The position numbers and the translations under genes were made by a program. This document shows, piece after piece, positions 1-9,107 of a DNA stretch of 64,000 nucleotides (its first letter is position 1; the number at the start of each line of letters is the position of its first letter). Under the pieces are notes generated by a model. That model worked only from the letters and a program-made list of their open reading frames with translations. It did not search any database and had not been told where the DNA came from. Origin of the DNA: Clostridia bacterium UC5.1-2E3 (GTDB lineage: Bacteria > Bacillota > Clostridia > Lachnospirales > Lachnospiraceae); NCBI GenBank assembly GCA_001304875.1, contig BBZO01000013.1, forward strand, positions 29,705 through 93,704, given 5' to 3'.

Positions 1-278
1 ACGCTCATTAACTGCACCATCGAGAGCCTGCAGGGAATGTGCTACATCGACAATCTGGTGATGAAAACTGCCGGCTGTTAAATACGACCCTGGCTTTTGA
101 GTATTCCTCCGTGGACGCGGAGATCTTAAGCGGCATTGAGAGTGTGATGAATCCCACCTCCGGCACCATCTGCGCGGAGCATATCGGGGAGCTGATCATG
201 GAGCCGGATAAGGTGGATGTGAGCCGCACGAAAATCATCTGCCGGGACGAGGACATGGAGCTGAGACAGGCGGTGTAA
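1..278 (+). CDS. DUF3737 family beta-helix protein, C-terminal part
   Basis: The gene enters from the left edge, so only the C-terminus is present. The readable text (an INCTIESLQGMCYIDNL stretch followed by NTTLAFEYSSVDAEI and NPTSGTICAEHIGELIME) matches my recollection of DUF3737 proteins, which are predicted right-handed parallel beta-helices of unknown role. The reading frame changes near position 77. Four A residues stand where five would keep the frame and restore a Lys-Asn-Cys-Arg junction, so one A appears to be missing. The stop is TAA at 276-278, 26 bp before the next gene on the same strand. Family assignment is from memory of the conserved C-terminal motif; function is unknown. 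Confidence 0.7.
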
Positions 279-304
279 ATGAGACAGGAAAGAGGGACCC
301 ATTC

Positions 305-955
305 ATGGGCGGGGATATGTATCTGATCCGGGGGATTGTGATCGGCGTTATCTTTGGCGTGCCGGCGGGAGTAATCGGGATCATGACGGTGCAGCGCACG
401 CTGGAGCATGGATTTGCGGCGGGAATTGCCACCGGCTTCGGTTCCACGGCGGCGGACCTGCTATATGGCTGTATCGGAGTCTGCGGGCTGACCGCCGTGT
501 CCGACCGGCTGATGTCCTGGGAGTGGCTCATACGCCTTCTGGGCGGCGCACTGATTGCGGTCTTCGGAGTGAGGACGCTCCGGGCAGGGACGCTCCGGGC
601 TGCGGCCATGGAGCAGAATGCAGACTCCTCTGAGACGGAGGTTTCTGGCAGGAGGCGGTCCCTTTTCCTGTTTGGGTCTTCCTTTCTGGTCGCGCTCACG
701 AACCCGGCCACCATCCTGGCGTTTCTTACCGCCTTCGCCTCCTCTGGCCTCCTGGGCGGCGTGACGGCCGGGCAGGGAGCCTGCCTTTTAGGCGGGCTGG
801 CGCTGGGAACCGGAGGCTGGTGGATCTTTCTGGCGGGGATCACGTGTGTCCTTCGCAGAAAGATAAACGGCGGGCTCTTTGGAACGCTGAATAAGGTTCT
901 GGGCGGGCTTATGGTGGCGTTCGGAATCGGGGCAGCCGCCGGAGGAATTTTATGA
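305..955 (+). CDS. LysE/RhtB-family exporter
   Basis: An intact ORF of 216 residues, the usual length for LysE-type translocators. The N-terminal segment has the family pattern of a small-residue-rich first helix (VIFGVPAGVIGIMTVQRTLEHGF), and a later segment reads SFLVALTNPATILAFLTAF, which fits the conserved N-P in the second half of these proteins. Five to six hydrophobic helices are visible. The likely role is efflux of amino acids or related small molecules across the cytoplasmic membrane; the substrate cannot be read from sequence. The stop TGA (953-955) lies 14 bp before the start of the next lipoprotein gene, whose ribosome site sits across this stop, so the two are probably co-transcribed. 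ATG at 317 is an alternative start. Confidence 0.75.
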   Translation: MGGDMYLIRGIVIGVIFGVPAGVIGIMTVQRTLEHGFAAGIATGFGSTAADLLYGCIGVCGLTAVSDRLMSWEWLIRLLGGALIAVFGVRTLRAGTLRAAAMEQNADSSETEVSGRRRSLFLFGSSFLVALTNPATILAFLTAFASSGLLGGVTAGQGACLLGGLALGTGGWWIFLAGITCVLRRKINGGLFGTLNKVLGGLMVAFGIGAAAGGIL

Positions 956-969
956 AGGAGAAAATAATC

Positions 970-1581
970 ATGAAGAGACAGAACAGATGGATTTGTTTAG
1001 GACTGACAGCGCTAACCGCGGCCGCATTTCTGGCCGGCTGCGGCGCCCCGGCCAGTTCCTCCGGCGGAACTTCCGCAGGAAATACAGGCCCGGACACAAG
1101 CACAGCTTTAGCCGGAAATACGGCTGCAGATGGCGGTGCGGGCACAGCGGCGGAAGATGCCGCCAATATGGAAAAAATCACGGAGCTGACCGTGTATTTC
1201 GGGGACGACGGCGCGCCGTTTCCCATGCATCTGTATGACAACGATACGGCGGCGGCCATCGCGAGGTATGTGGGGCAGAGCTCCTGGAGGCTGCCGATCT
1301 ATCATTATGACGACTACGAAAACTGGGAGGTCATGCAGTATTACGATATCCCGGGCAGGTATGAGATTCCCGAAAACCCGGAGGAAGTGACTTCCGTGGA
1401 GGCGGGCAGCGTCTACTATTCGGAGCCGAACCGCATCCTCCTGTTTTTCCACGACGCGGAGATCTCCGCGGAGTACACGCCGGTGGGATATTTTGAGGCC
1501 ACAGACGAGTTTGTGGAGGCGGTGGAGGAAAATCCGGTGCTGGAGGGCTGGGGCAACAAGATTGTCCGGATCAGGCAGTGA
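970..1581 (+). CDS. cyclophilin-like fold lipoprotein
   Basis: About 203 residues. A lipoprotein signal is clear: a basic MKRQNR start, a hydrophobic core and the lipobox FLAGC, followed by a Ser/Gly/Ala-rich linker. The C-terminal ~120 residues (LTVYFGDDGAPFPMHLYDN to the end) resemble the cyclophilin-like domain of small clostridial proteins. A second, more typical copy lies at 7295-7824. ATG at 970 is preferred to ATG at 952 because AAGGAG at 955-960 is well placed for it. The protein is expected to be membrane-anchored on the outer face. The gene overlaps by 11 bp the 3' end of the convergent LysR gene (stop at 1571-1573). No prolyl isomerase activity is claimed, since the active-site residues of true cyclophilins were not identified. 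Confidence 0.65.
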   Translation: MKRQNRWICLGLTALTAAAFLAGCGAPASSSGGTSAGNTGPDTSTALAGNTAADGGAGTAAEDAANMEKITELTVYFGDDGAPFPMHLYDNDTAAAIARYVGQSSWRLPIYHYDDYENWEVMQYYDIPGRYEIPENPEEVTSVEAGSVYYSEPNRILLFFHDAEISAEYTPVGYFEATDEFVEAVEENPVLEGWGNKIVRIRQ

Positions 1582-2442
1582 GCTCCTGGAGCTTGATCAG
1601 AAATTTCTCCGCCGGCTTGGAAAAGATCTGGTATTTTTCCAGACGATGCTCATGCCTACATTCAGGGGCGGCGAAAGCGGCTTAAAACAGAGTTCAGAAT
1701 CTACCGTGTTGATAAGCCCCGCCAGGCAAGGGCATAGCCCAGCCCGTCTTTAACCATGAGAGAGCCGTTGAACAGAAGGTTGTAGGTGCGGCGCTGTGGA
1801 GCTGGCCAGGATCACGTCTAAGCCACGCAGCCAGCGGGCTGTCGTCCCTGGTGTTCCGGTTCCAGATCAGCGGTTTGTCCCACAGGTCCTCGGGGGTGAT
1901 CGCATCCTTCGAGGCAAGCTCAGAGTCCCGGCGCATGAGAACCCCGTAGCTGTCCTGGAAGGGGAGTCTCAGATACTCATAGCGGGATTTGTCGACGGGG
2001 TCAAACAGCAGGCCGAAGTCGATCAGCCCCTTATCCAGGTCGTCGGTCACGTCCGTGGTGTCGCCGCTGGCAATGTGAAAGCGGACGTCCGGGTGCTCCT
2101 GCTGGAGAAGCCGGGCCGCCTTCGTGAGGAAATGGACGCCTCCGTCTCCCCGGCTCCGATATAGACGTCCCCGGAGATGCTGCTGTCGGTAACGGCAATT
2201 TCCGTCTCGGTCTTTTTCACCAGATCCAGAATTTCCTCCGCCCGTTTCCGGAGAATCATGCCCTCATCCGTCAGCGTAATCCGCCGGGAACCACGGATAA
2301 AAAGCTGTTTCCCCAGTTCCTCCTCCATGTCGCGCAGCTGCCTGGAGAGGGTGGGCTGGGAGAGGTGCAGGGATTCGGCGGCGCGGGAGACGTTCTGCTC
2401 GCGGGCAACCGCCAGGAAATATTGAAGTACGCGAAGTTCCAT
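1571..2442 (-). CDS. LysR-family transcriptional regulator
   Basis: The N-terminal winged helix-turn-helix is canonical (MELRVLQYFLAVAREQNVSR, then LHLSQPTLSRQLRDMEEELG) and is followed by a LysR substrate-binding domain. Reading through restores about 290 residues, the family length. The frame is broken near 2140 (GG where GGG restores GVHFLTKAARL), near 1780, near 1730 and near 1640 (one A short in WKKYQIF). The TGA at 1571-1573 ends the restored frame. It is transcribed divergently from the MalY-like gene, which fits regulation of 2610 onward from the shared 2443-2609 region. It is closely related to the LysR at 7831-8714, notably in the Y-E/N-Y-L/I-x-x-P...GVLMRRD segment, and so belongs to the duplicated set of this island. 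Confidence 0.8.
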
Positions 2443-2546
2443 GTGGATGACTCCTTTCTTTCATCAGTGGGAAACGTTTCCTGTCAGTATCATTTTATCA
2501 TTTTAATCTATGTTTGTAAAGCATAGTAATTTATTATATATAAGTA

Positions 2547-2576
2547 TTGGATATAAATTAAAGGACGCAGTACAAT
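2547..2576 (+). promoter_or_regulatory. candidate promoter of the MalY gene
   Basis: TTGGAT (2547-2552) and TACAAT (2571-2576) are separated by 18 bp, 34 bp upstream of the start at 2610. The surrounding 2500-2570 stretch is strongly AT-rich and lies between divergent LysR and MalY genes, the usual place for LysR binding. No convincing LysR operator was singled out. Confidence 0.45.
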
Positions 2577-2609
2577 AAAGGAAAATCAGAAAAAGGAGAG
2601 AAAGAGGTC

Positions 2610-3795
2610 ATGCCGGAATACAATTTCGACCAGGTAATCGACAGAAGAAACAGCAATTCCTTAAAATGGGACGTGGAGGAGGGCCAGCTGCCCATGTGGG
2701 TGGCGGACATGGATTTCCAGACAGCTCCGGAAATCCGGCAGGCCATCGCCCGGCGGGCGGAGCACGGGATTTTCGGTTATTCCATCGTCCCCGGCCAGTG
2801 GTATCTGGCGTACCAGGCTGGTGGGAAAAACGCCATCATTTTCACATGGAAAAGCACTGGCTGATGTTCGTGACGGGCGTGGTTCCGGCCATCTCCAGCG
2901 CCGTGAGAAAGCTGACGACGCCGGGGGAAAACGTGCTGATACAGACGCCGGTCTATAATATCTTTTTTAATTCCATTGTCAATAACGGCCGGAACGTGCT
3001 GGAAAGCCCCTTAAAATACAGGGACGGCGCCTACGAAATTGATTTTGGCGATCTGGAAGAGAAACTGGCGGATCCGCAGACTACCATGATGATTCTCTGC
3101 AACCCGCAGAATCCAGTAGGTAAGATCTGGGACAGAGAAACGTTGGCAAGGATCGGGGCGCTGTGCCGGAAACACCACGTGATCGTCCTGTCGGACGAGA
3201 TCCACTGCGATCTGACCGCGCCGGGAAGAGAATACATCCCGTTCGCCTCGGTTTCGGAGGACTGCCGGGAGAACAGCGTGACCTGCCTGGCTCCGACCAA
3301 GGCGTTTAACCTGGCGGGGCTCCAGACGGCGGCGATTATGGTTCCCAATGAGGCGCTGCGCAATAAGATGCACCGCGCCATCAACACCGACGAGGTGGCG
3401 GAGCCCAACGCATTTGCGGTGGAGGCGGCGGTCGCGGCGTTCACGAAAGGAGAGGCGTGGCTGGATGCGCTGCGGGCCTACATCGAGGAAAACCGCCGGC
3501 TGGCAAAGCGCTGGCTGGCGGAGCGGATCCCGAAGCTCTGGCCGGTGGATGGGGAGGCGACCTATCTGCTCTGGCTGGGACTGCCGGGAGGGTTCTGGGG
3601 GACGCGACGGAGCTTGCCGGATATCTGCGGAAAACCACCGGGCTGTATGTGTCGGAGGGCGCACAGTACGGGAGATGCGGCGCGGCGTTCCTGCGCCTCA
3701 ATATCGCCTGCCCCAGAGAGACGCTGGAGGACGGGCTGCGGCGGCTGGAAACCGGGGTGCCGATGTATGAGGAGTGGGCGGTAAGCCATTGTTAA
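2610..3795 (+). CDS. MalY/PatB-type PLP-dependent aminotransferase or C-S lyase
   Basis: About 395 residues once three frame breaks are joined. Family marks are the N-terminus with D-x-R-x-x-S-N-S-x-K-W, the WVADMDFQTAPEI segment, NPQNPVGKIW, the D-E-I-H-C-D block, and APTKAFNLAGLQ, whose Lys is the expected pyridoxal-phosphate Schiff-base residue. Proteins of this family are cystathionine beta-lyases or aminotransferases; the actual substrate is open. Breaks: near 2818 (one C missing restores QAWWEKRHHFH), near 3570 and near 3590 (one extra G each; correction gives LLWLDCREVLGDATELAGYL). A good ribosome site (AAAAAGGAGAG, 2590-2600) precedes ATG 2610. The next gene starts 36 bp downstream on the same strand. 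Confidence 0.82.
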
Positions 3796-3831
3796 AAAAG
3801 ATCGGGTCATCTCAGAAGGAGGAACAGTGAA

Positions 3832-5003
3832 ATGAAACGAAACAGACATATTTTGGGCGGGATGCTGATTCTGGCCATGCTGGTCAGTGCCGGTTGTTCG
3901 ACGCAGGGAGGAGGCGGGACTGCATCCGTCGCTGAAACGACAGCGGAAACGCAGGAAACCATGCAGAGTGCAGGAGAAGGAAGCGAAATGATGGAAAATA
4001 CAGTACAAAATATCGAAGCCACAGAAAATCCGAATCTTGCGGTGCGGGTAGCGCCGGAGGAGGAGCATTATATTTTTGAACTCAGCGACCAGGTGACAAG
4101 AACCCATGTCTATTATCAGAACCGCTTTGGAATTGAGCTGGCGGGTGATCTGTACGTGGCAAAGGATGCAGACCTGGAGACGCAGCATCCGGCGCTGGTA
4201 ATCGGGCCTCCCTTCGGCGGAGTGAAGGAGCAGGGACCTGGCGTCTATGCCAACGAGCTGGCGCAGCGGGGGTTTGTTGTGCTCACCTTTGACCCGTCCT
4301 ATCATGGATACAGCGGCGGTCAGCCGCGGATGGTGGGCTCCACGGATATCTATGCGGAGGATTTCAGCGCCGGCGTGGATTATCTGGCAGTCTGGACTAT
4401 GTGAACCGGGAGCAGATCGGCGCCATTGGCATATGCGGCAGCGGAGGCTTTGCACTCTCGGCGGCAGCCATGGATTCCAGAATCAAAGCCATCGCCACCA
4501 GCGTGATGTACGATATCAGCAGTATCGGAAACAGTACCACCGGGGAGGAGCGGCAGGCGACCTTGGAGGGGCTGAGCCAGCAGCGCTGGGCAGATTTTGA
4601 GAACGGGGAGCCGGCGTTCCAGACCTCCTATCCGGATGCTCCGACGGAGGAAATTCCAGAAGGGCTGGATCCGGTGACGGAGGAATTTTACAGCTTTTAT
4701 GGCACGGAGAGGGGATGGCATCCCAATGCACTGGGAAATGTGACCACGACCTCCATGCTGTCTCTGATGAATTTCCCGTCCCTGGCCCATATCAGCGAGA
4801 TTGCGCCCCGTCCCATTCTGTTTATCGTGGGGGAAAATGCGCATTCCGTGGGATTCAGCGAGACGGCGTATGCCAATGCGGCAGAGCCAAAGGAGCTGTA
4901 TGTGGTTCCGCAGGCAAACCACGTGGATCTGTATGATCAGGTGGATAAGATTCCGTTTGACAAGCTGGAAACCTTTTTCGGGGAAGCGTTCGGGCTGGAG
5001 TAG
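3832..5003 (+). CDS. alpha/beta hydrolase lipoprotein (dienelactone hydrolase-like)
   Basis: About 390 residues after correcting one lost G near 4392. A signal peptide ends in a lipobox (LVSAGC), followed by a Thr/Glu-rich linker of ~60 residues, so the enzyme is probably anchored outside the membrane. The catalytic domain starts around residue 85. The nucleophile elbow reads GAIGICGSGGFAL, where Cys occupies the position of the usual Ser, as in dienelactone hydrolases. A C-terminal RPILFIVGENAHS supplies an acid region and QANHVDLYDQ a catalytic His. The substrate is unknown. A paralogue without signal peptide lies at 9108-10048 and shares long stretches such as GGVKEQGP-x-VYANELA. It sits in a run with the MalY gene and the alcohol dehydrogenase, suggesting one pathway. 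Confidence 0.75.
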
Positions 5004-5042
5004 TCCGCGCAGCTTGCAGAAGCGGACTGGTAAGGGGGAAAA

Positions 5043-5285
5043 ATGAGACAGAAGCCGATGGCGGCCGCTCCGGTTTCCCTGGTGCAGAACTTAGAAGATG
5101 CCGGCTGCGGGCCGGAGCTTGTGAAAGAGTTTCTTGCACTGAAGGAGACCGGGGATGTAAACGGCCAGATGAGATTATTAAGAATCCACAGGCAGTGCCT
5201 GCTGGATGAAGTGCACACAGGCGAAAAGCGGATCGATTGCCTGGATTATCTGGTATATCAGATGGAAAAAGAGAACGCTGTGTGA
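5043..5285 (+). CDS. small conserved helical protein, copy 1
   Basis: 80 residues, predicted mostly helical, with no DNA-binding motif. The C-terminal half (RLLRIHRQCLLDEVH...IDCLDYLVYQMEKE) looks like the dimerisation helix that ends many MerR-family regulators, but the MerR helix-turn-helix is absent. The N-terminus has Q-N-L-E-D-A-G-C. A paralogue at 8851-9086 has the same layout (QNLLDAGC ... IDCLDYLVYQIERG). Both copies sit next to an alpha/beta hydrolase gene. Two Cys residues are conserved between the copies (DAGC and IDCLD). Ribosome site AAGGGGGAAAA precedes the start. Function unknown; a redox-sensing or partner-binding role is only a guess. Confidence 0.7.
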   Translation: MRQKPMAAAPVSLVQNLEDAGCGPELVKEFLALKETGDVNGQMRLLRIHRQCLLDEVHTGEKRIDCLDYLVYQMEKENAV

Positions 5286-5302
5286 AGAAGGAGGACAACC
5301 AG

Positions 5303-6471
5303 ATGTTAGGAAATTTTGAATATGCAAATCCCACAAGATTATATTTCGGGGAGGATTCCCTGGGCTATCTGAATGTGGAGCTGCCGAAGTTCGGGCAGAC
5401 AATCATGCTGACCTATGGCGGCGGTTCCATTAAGAAAAATGGGATCTATGATCAGGTTGTGGAGATTCTGAGAGCGAACGGCAAGACAGTGGTGGAAGAT
5501 CCCGGCGTGATGCCGAATCCCACAGTTGAGAAGCTGTATGAGGGATGCCGGATTGCGAGAGAGAACCAGGTGGATCTGATTCTGGCTGTGGGCGGCGGTT
5601 CGGTCTGCGATTATGCGAAGGCCGTCTCTGTTTCCGCGTACTGCGAGGAGGACCCGTGGGAGAAATATTATCTCCGCATGGAGGATGTGGACAATCCGGT
5701 CATTCCCGTGGGCTGTGTTCTGACGATGGTGGGAACCGGTTCTGAGATGAACGGCGGCGCTGTAATAACCAATCATGAAAGCAGGCTGAAAATCGGCCAT
5801 GTATTTGGGGACAACGTATTCCCGAAGTTTTCGATCCTGAATCCAGTATTTACCTATACGCTGCCGGAGTATCAGATGGTTGCGGGCATCTATGATATTT
5901 TCAACCACATCTGTGAGCAGTATTTTTCCGGGGAAGACGACAATACCAGCGATTATATCAGCGAGGGGCTGATGCGCTCTCTGATCCGCGCCAGCCGCAT
6001 CGCAATTCAGAATCCTGCGGATTATGAGGCCAGGAGCAATATCATGTGGACGGCGACCTGGGCGTTAAATACGCTGATTGCCAAAGGGAAGACGACGGAC
6101 TGGATGGTACACATGATCGGACAGTCCGTGGGAGCCTATACGGATGCCACCCACGGCATGACCCTGGCGGCGGTGTCCATGGCCTATTACCGTCATATCA
6201 TGCCCTGCGGCCTGGCGAAATTTCGCCGTTTTGCCGTGAATGTCTGGGATGTCAGTCCGGAAGGAAAGAGCGACGAGACGATCGCAGCGGAAGGCCTTGG
6301 CCGGATGGAGGCTTATATGAAGGAACTGGGGCTGGTGATGAATCTGAGAGACCTGGGCGTGACAGAGGATATGCTGGAGGGCATCGCGGACGGCGTTCTG
6401 CCATGAACGGGGGCTATAAGGTGCTGACGAGGGAGGAAATCTCCGCTGTCTTACGAGAGAGCATGAAATAA
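5303..6471 (+). CDS. iron-containing alcohol dehydrogenase
   Basis: About 390 residues after restoring one C near 6400 (LPMNGGYKVLTREEI). It has the group III Fe-ADH layout: an N-terminal nucleotide-binding half with a YGGGSIKKNG motif, DPGVMPNPTVEKLYEG, and AVGGGSVCDYAKA, followed by a metal-binding helical half with D-I-F-N-H, and later HMIGQSVGAYTDATHGMTLA. The Asp and His residues expected to hold Fe or Zn are present. It resembles the butanol dehydrogenase/YqhD branch, NAD(P)H-dependent aldehyde reductases; the physiological aldehyde is unknown. ATG 5303 has GAAGGAGG 10 bp upstream. It is 17 bp downstream of the small helical protein gene and 19 bp upstream of the SDR, so an operon is likely. 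Confidence 0.87.
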
Positions 6472-6490
6472 GAGAAAAGAGGTATTTGAG

Positions 6491-7261
6491 ATGGAAAGAC
6501 AGATGCTGAAAGACAAAGTCGCTATTATCACAGGCGCCAGCTACGGCATGGGCCAGACCATGGCGGAGCTGTTCGCGGAGGAAGGCGCCGCGGTGGTCAT
6601 CACTGCGCGGGGAAAGGAAAAGCTGGATGCAGTGGTGCAGGGAATCCGCCAAAAAGGCGGAAAGGCGGTCGGCGTTGTGGCCGACGTGTGCTCCACAGAG
6701 GATACCCGTCGGGTATTTGAAACGGCGGTAAAGGAATTTGGCGATGTGGACATTCTCATCAATAATGCCGGCATCGGCGAGCAGAAAATGATCGATGAGA
6801 CGGATGACGAGTGGATGAGATTCGTCATGGACACGAACCTGGGCGGGCCGATGCGGTATATCCGCGAGGCTTTAAAAATCTTTCTGCCGAAAAATGACGG
6901 CGTGATCATCAACATTTCCTCGGTCAACGGGGAGCGCCCGTTCTGCGGAGCCACCTACACCTCCACGAAGGGAGCGCTAAACACGCTGACGAAGAACGTG
7001 GCGATGCGTTTGATCGACACCAATATCCGCTGCAATGCGGTGGCGCCCGGCTCCACCATAACGCCGGCGCACCTGGCCAATAAAGCCGGTGAACAGCCGG
7101 GCGGGGCGAAGATGCACCAGTACAGCGGGCACTTTGTCTATTTCCCCGGCCCGGAATGCGATCCCATGGACCAGGCCTATGCCTGCCTGTATCTGGCCAG
7201 CAAGATGGGGTGTCACGTGAAGGGGCAGGTCATCCAGGTGTGCAACGGGGCGTTTCTGTAA
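6491..7261 (+). CDS. short-chain dehydrogenase/reductase (SDR)
   Basis: An intact 256-residue classical SDR. The Rossmann glycine motif reads TGASYGMG near residue 15, the NNAG motif follows near residue 92, the catalytic Ser lies in INISSVNG, and the Y-x-x-x-K pair is in TYTSTKGAL. A charged ARGKEKL after beta-strand 2 suggests NADP preference, which is inference. The C-terminus (GQVIQVCNGAFL) is slightly different from the usual DGG end. The gene lies between the Fe-ADH and a cyclophilin-fold lipoprotein on the same strand with short gaps, ribosome site AGAAAAGAGG at 6473-6482. Together with the neighbouring dehydrogenases it points to carbonyl/alcohol interconversion. Confidence 0.87.
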   Translation: MERQMLKDKVAIITGASYGMGQTMAELFAEEGAAVVITARGKEKLDAVVQGIRQKGGKAVGVVADVCSTEDTRRVFETAVKEFGDVDILINNAGIGEQKMIDETDDEWMRFVMDTNLGGPMRYIREALKIFLPKNDGVIINISSVNGERPFCGATYTSTKGALNTLTKNVAMRLIDTNIRCNAVAPGSTITPAHLANKAGEQPGGAKMHQYSGHFVYFPGPECDPMDQAYACLYLASKMGCHVKGQVIQVCNGAFL

Positions 7262-7294
7262 ATCGTCCCATTATACAGAAAAGAGGTAAATCGG

Positions 7295-7824
7295 ATGAAA
7301 AAAAGACGTTCAGTTTTAATGACTGTTTTCCTTCTGTTTGCCCTGCTGCTGATCGCGTGCGGAAGCCGTCAGCAGGCGTTTGCGGAAACCGCGCAGACGG
7401 TCGTTTCCCCAGAAGAGAAACCGGCGCAGCCGGAGGAAGTGGAAACCGGAGAGGAGGACGAACCTGTGAAGATGGAGGTAACGGTGGGTGAGACCGGGTT
7501 TACAGCGACGCTGGCGGACAATGAAGCAGTGGACGCCTGGTGGAAATGATGGAGAGCGGTCCGGTCGTGCTCCAGATGCGGGATTACGCCGGCTTTGAAA
7601 AGGTGGGGCCGCTGGGAAAAAGCCTTCCCGCCAGCAACCGCCAGATGACAACACAGGCCGGAGACATTGTTCTGTACCAGGGCGATCAGATCGTGATGTT
7701 TTACGGCACAAACTCCTGGAGCTATACGAGGATCGGGCACATTGACGATCTGACCGGCTGGGAGGACGCACTGGGAGACGGGGATGTGACTGTGACATTT
7801 TCCATGGACAATCAGGCAGGATAA
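7295..7824 (+). CDS. cyclophilin-like fold lipoprotein, second copy
   Basis: About 176 residues with a lipoprotein signal (MKKRR, hydrophobic core, LLIAC). After a short acidic linker comes a typical cyclophilin-like domain: TVGETGFTATLADNEAVDAL, GPVVLQMRDYAGFEKVGPLG, SLPASNRQMTTQAGDIVLYQ, and TNSWSYTRIGHIDD. The frame breaks near 7530, where one missing C restores D-A-L-V-E-M-M. Stand-alone versions of this domain are common in gut Clostridia near oxidoreductases, but a biochemical activity is not established to my knowledge. It follows the SDR by 33 bp and converges on the LysR gene ending at 7831, with only 6 bp between them. Confidence 0.75.
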
Positions 7825-7830
7825 CCTGCT

Positions 7831-8714
7831 CTAGAGAGGCCGGTGAAATGCTTCCTCCAGCCGCTTCACCAGAAGCTCCGCAATCGGCGTGAACACCTGG
7901 TATTTCTTCCAGATCACATACATTTTATTTTCCAGCACCGGCGACAGCGGGCGGAAACAGAGACTGCTCTCCGGGCTGGTGTCGGCCAGGCGGGCGAAGG
8001 TGAGCATACATCCGAGCCCCTCCTTCACGAACACGGATCCATTGTAAAACAGGTTCACGGTCCCCGTAAACCGGAGCGTGTCTGCCTTCTGCCCGCACCA
8101 GCGGGGAATGTCTGCCTTCATGGACTGCTCTGAGCAGATGAGGTCGATGCCGGCCAGGTCGTCGCAGGTGATGGACTCGAGGGCCGCCAGCGGGTGGTCC
8201 CGACGCATGAGAACACCCCAGGTATCCACGCCGGGGATTTCGATGTAGTTGTAGTGGGAGAGGGACGGCGGCTCCACGATGAACGCGAAGTCCAGAAGGC
8301 CCCGGTCCAGCCGCTCCGTCACCTGCTCCGTGCCGCCGCTGTAGAGGTGGTAGCGGAGCCTCGGATAGTCTTCCCTGACGCCCGGATCACCTGTGCCAGA
8401 TGGCTGACCAGGTGGGATTCCGCGCAGCCGATGCGCACGTCTCCGCCGGTGATATCTCCCAGCGCTTTGAACTCGTCTGTGGTTTTCTCCACCATTTCCA
8501 GGATTTCCTCCGCCCGTTTCCGGAGAAGCATCCCCTCGTCGGTCAGCTTAATGCTGTAGTTGCTGCGCACGAACAGCTTTTTTCCCAGCTCTTGTTCCAG
8601 ATCCTTGAGCTGTTTCGACAGCGATGGCTGCGAGATGTGCAGCGCCGCCGCGGCCCGGGTGACGCTTCCCTCCCTGGCGGTCTCAAGAAAATATTTCAGC
8701 ACGCGAATTTCCAT
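7831..8714 (-). CDS. LysR-family transcriptional regulator, second copy
   Basis: About 294 residues after adding one G near 8378, which joins AESHLVSHLAQVIR to DVREDYPRLRYHLYSGGTEQVTERLD-type text. The N-terminal HTH is MEIRVLKYFLETAREGSVTR...LHISQPSLSKQLKDLEQELG. The effector domain ends in VLENKMYVIWKKYQVFTPIAELL. It is paralogous to the LysR at 1571-2442. It diverges from the small helical protein gene at 8851, so it likely controls the promoter at 8802-8830 and the hydrolase/aldo-keto reductase operon behind it. Confidence 0.83.
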
Positions 8715-8801
8715 CGGTCTTACCCCCTGTCATCTGATTTTCCCCATTATACACCGTATAGATATTCATTACAAGAATAACTAATTATAGAAACTAAATA
8801 T

Positions 8802-8830
8802 TTGATATTATTGTGCACCTCCCCTATAAT
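8802..8830 (+). promoter_or_regulatory. sigma-A type promoter for the 8851-11151 operon
   Basis: TTGATA (8802-8807), a 17-bp spacer, then TATAAT (8825-8830). The expected transcription start is just upstream of the AGGAGGAAAA ribosome site of the small helical protein. It lies in the divergent LysR intergenic region. Confidence 0.7.
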
Positions 8831-8850
8831 GATTGCAGGAGGAAAACGAA

Positions 8851-9086
8851 ATGGCGGAGGCATCCAACAAACAGGAATGTTTAAGGCAGAACCTGCTGGA
8901 CGCTGGCTGCGACCGGGCGACGCTGGAACCTGCATTGCGCTGGCCGGGGAGTGCCGGACGGCCGAGCTGCTGCGGCTTCTGGGCACGCAGAAGCGGGCGC
9001 TTTTAAAGACCGTGCACGAGAGTCAGAAATGCATCGACTGTCTGGATTATCTGGTCTACCAGATCGAGCGGGGAAATATGATCTAA
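8851..9086 (+). CDS. small conserved helical protein, copy 2
   Basis: About 78 residues when one base near 8940 is restored (LEPCIALAGECRTAELLRLL). ATG 8851 is preceded by a strong AGGAGG. Aligned with 5043-5285 the shared marks are QNL-x-DAGC near residue 15 and IDCLDYLVYQ near residue 60. It is predicted to be two or three helices with a coiled-coil tail. Its position is first in an operon with the cytosolic alpha/beta hydrolase (22 bp downstream) and the aldo-keto reductase. The family is not named here; see copy 1 for the resemblance to MerR tails. Confidence 0.65.
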
Positions 9087-9107
9087 AATGAAATGGAGGA
9101 ATGTAAA

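Noticed and set aside
5043..5285. MerR-family regulator
   Set aside because: Only the tail-like coiled coil is similar; the winged helix that defines MerR is missing and the start is well supported.
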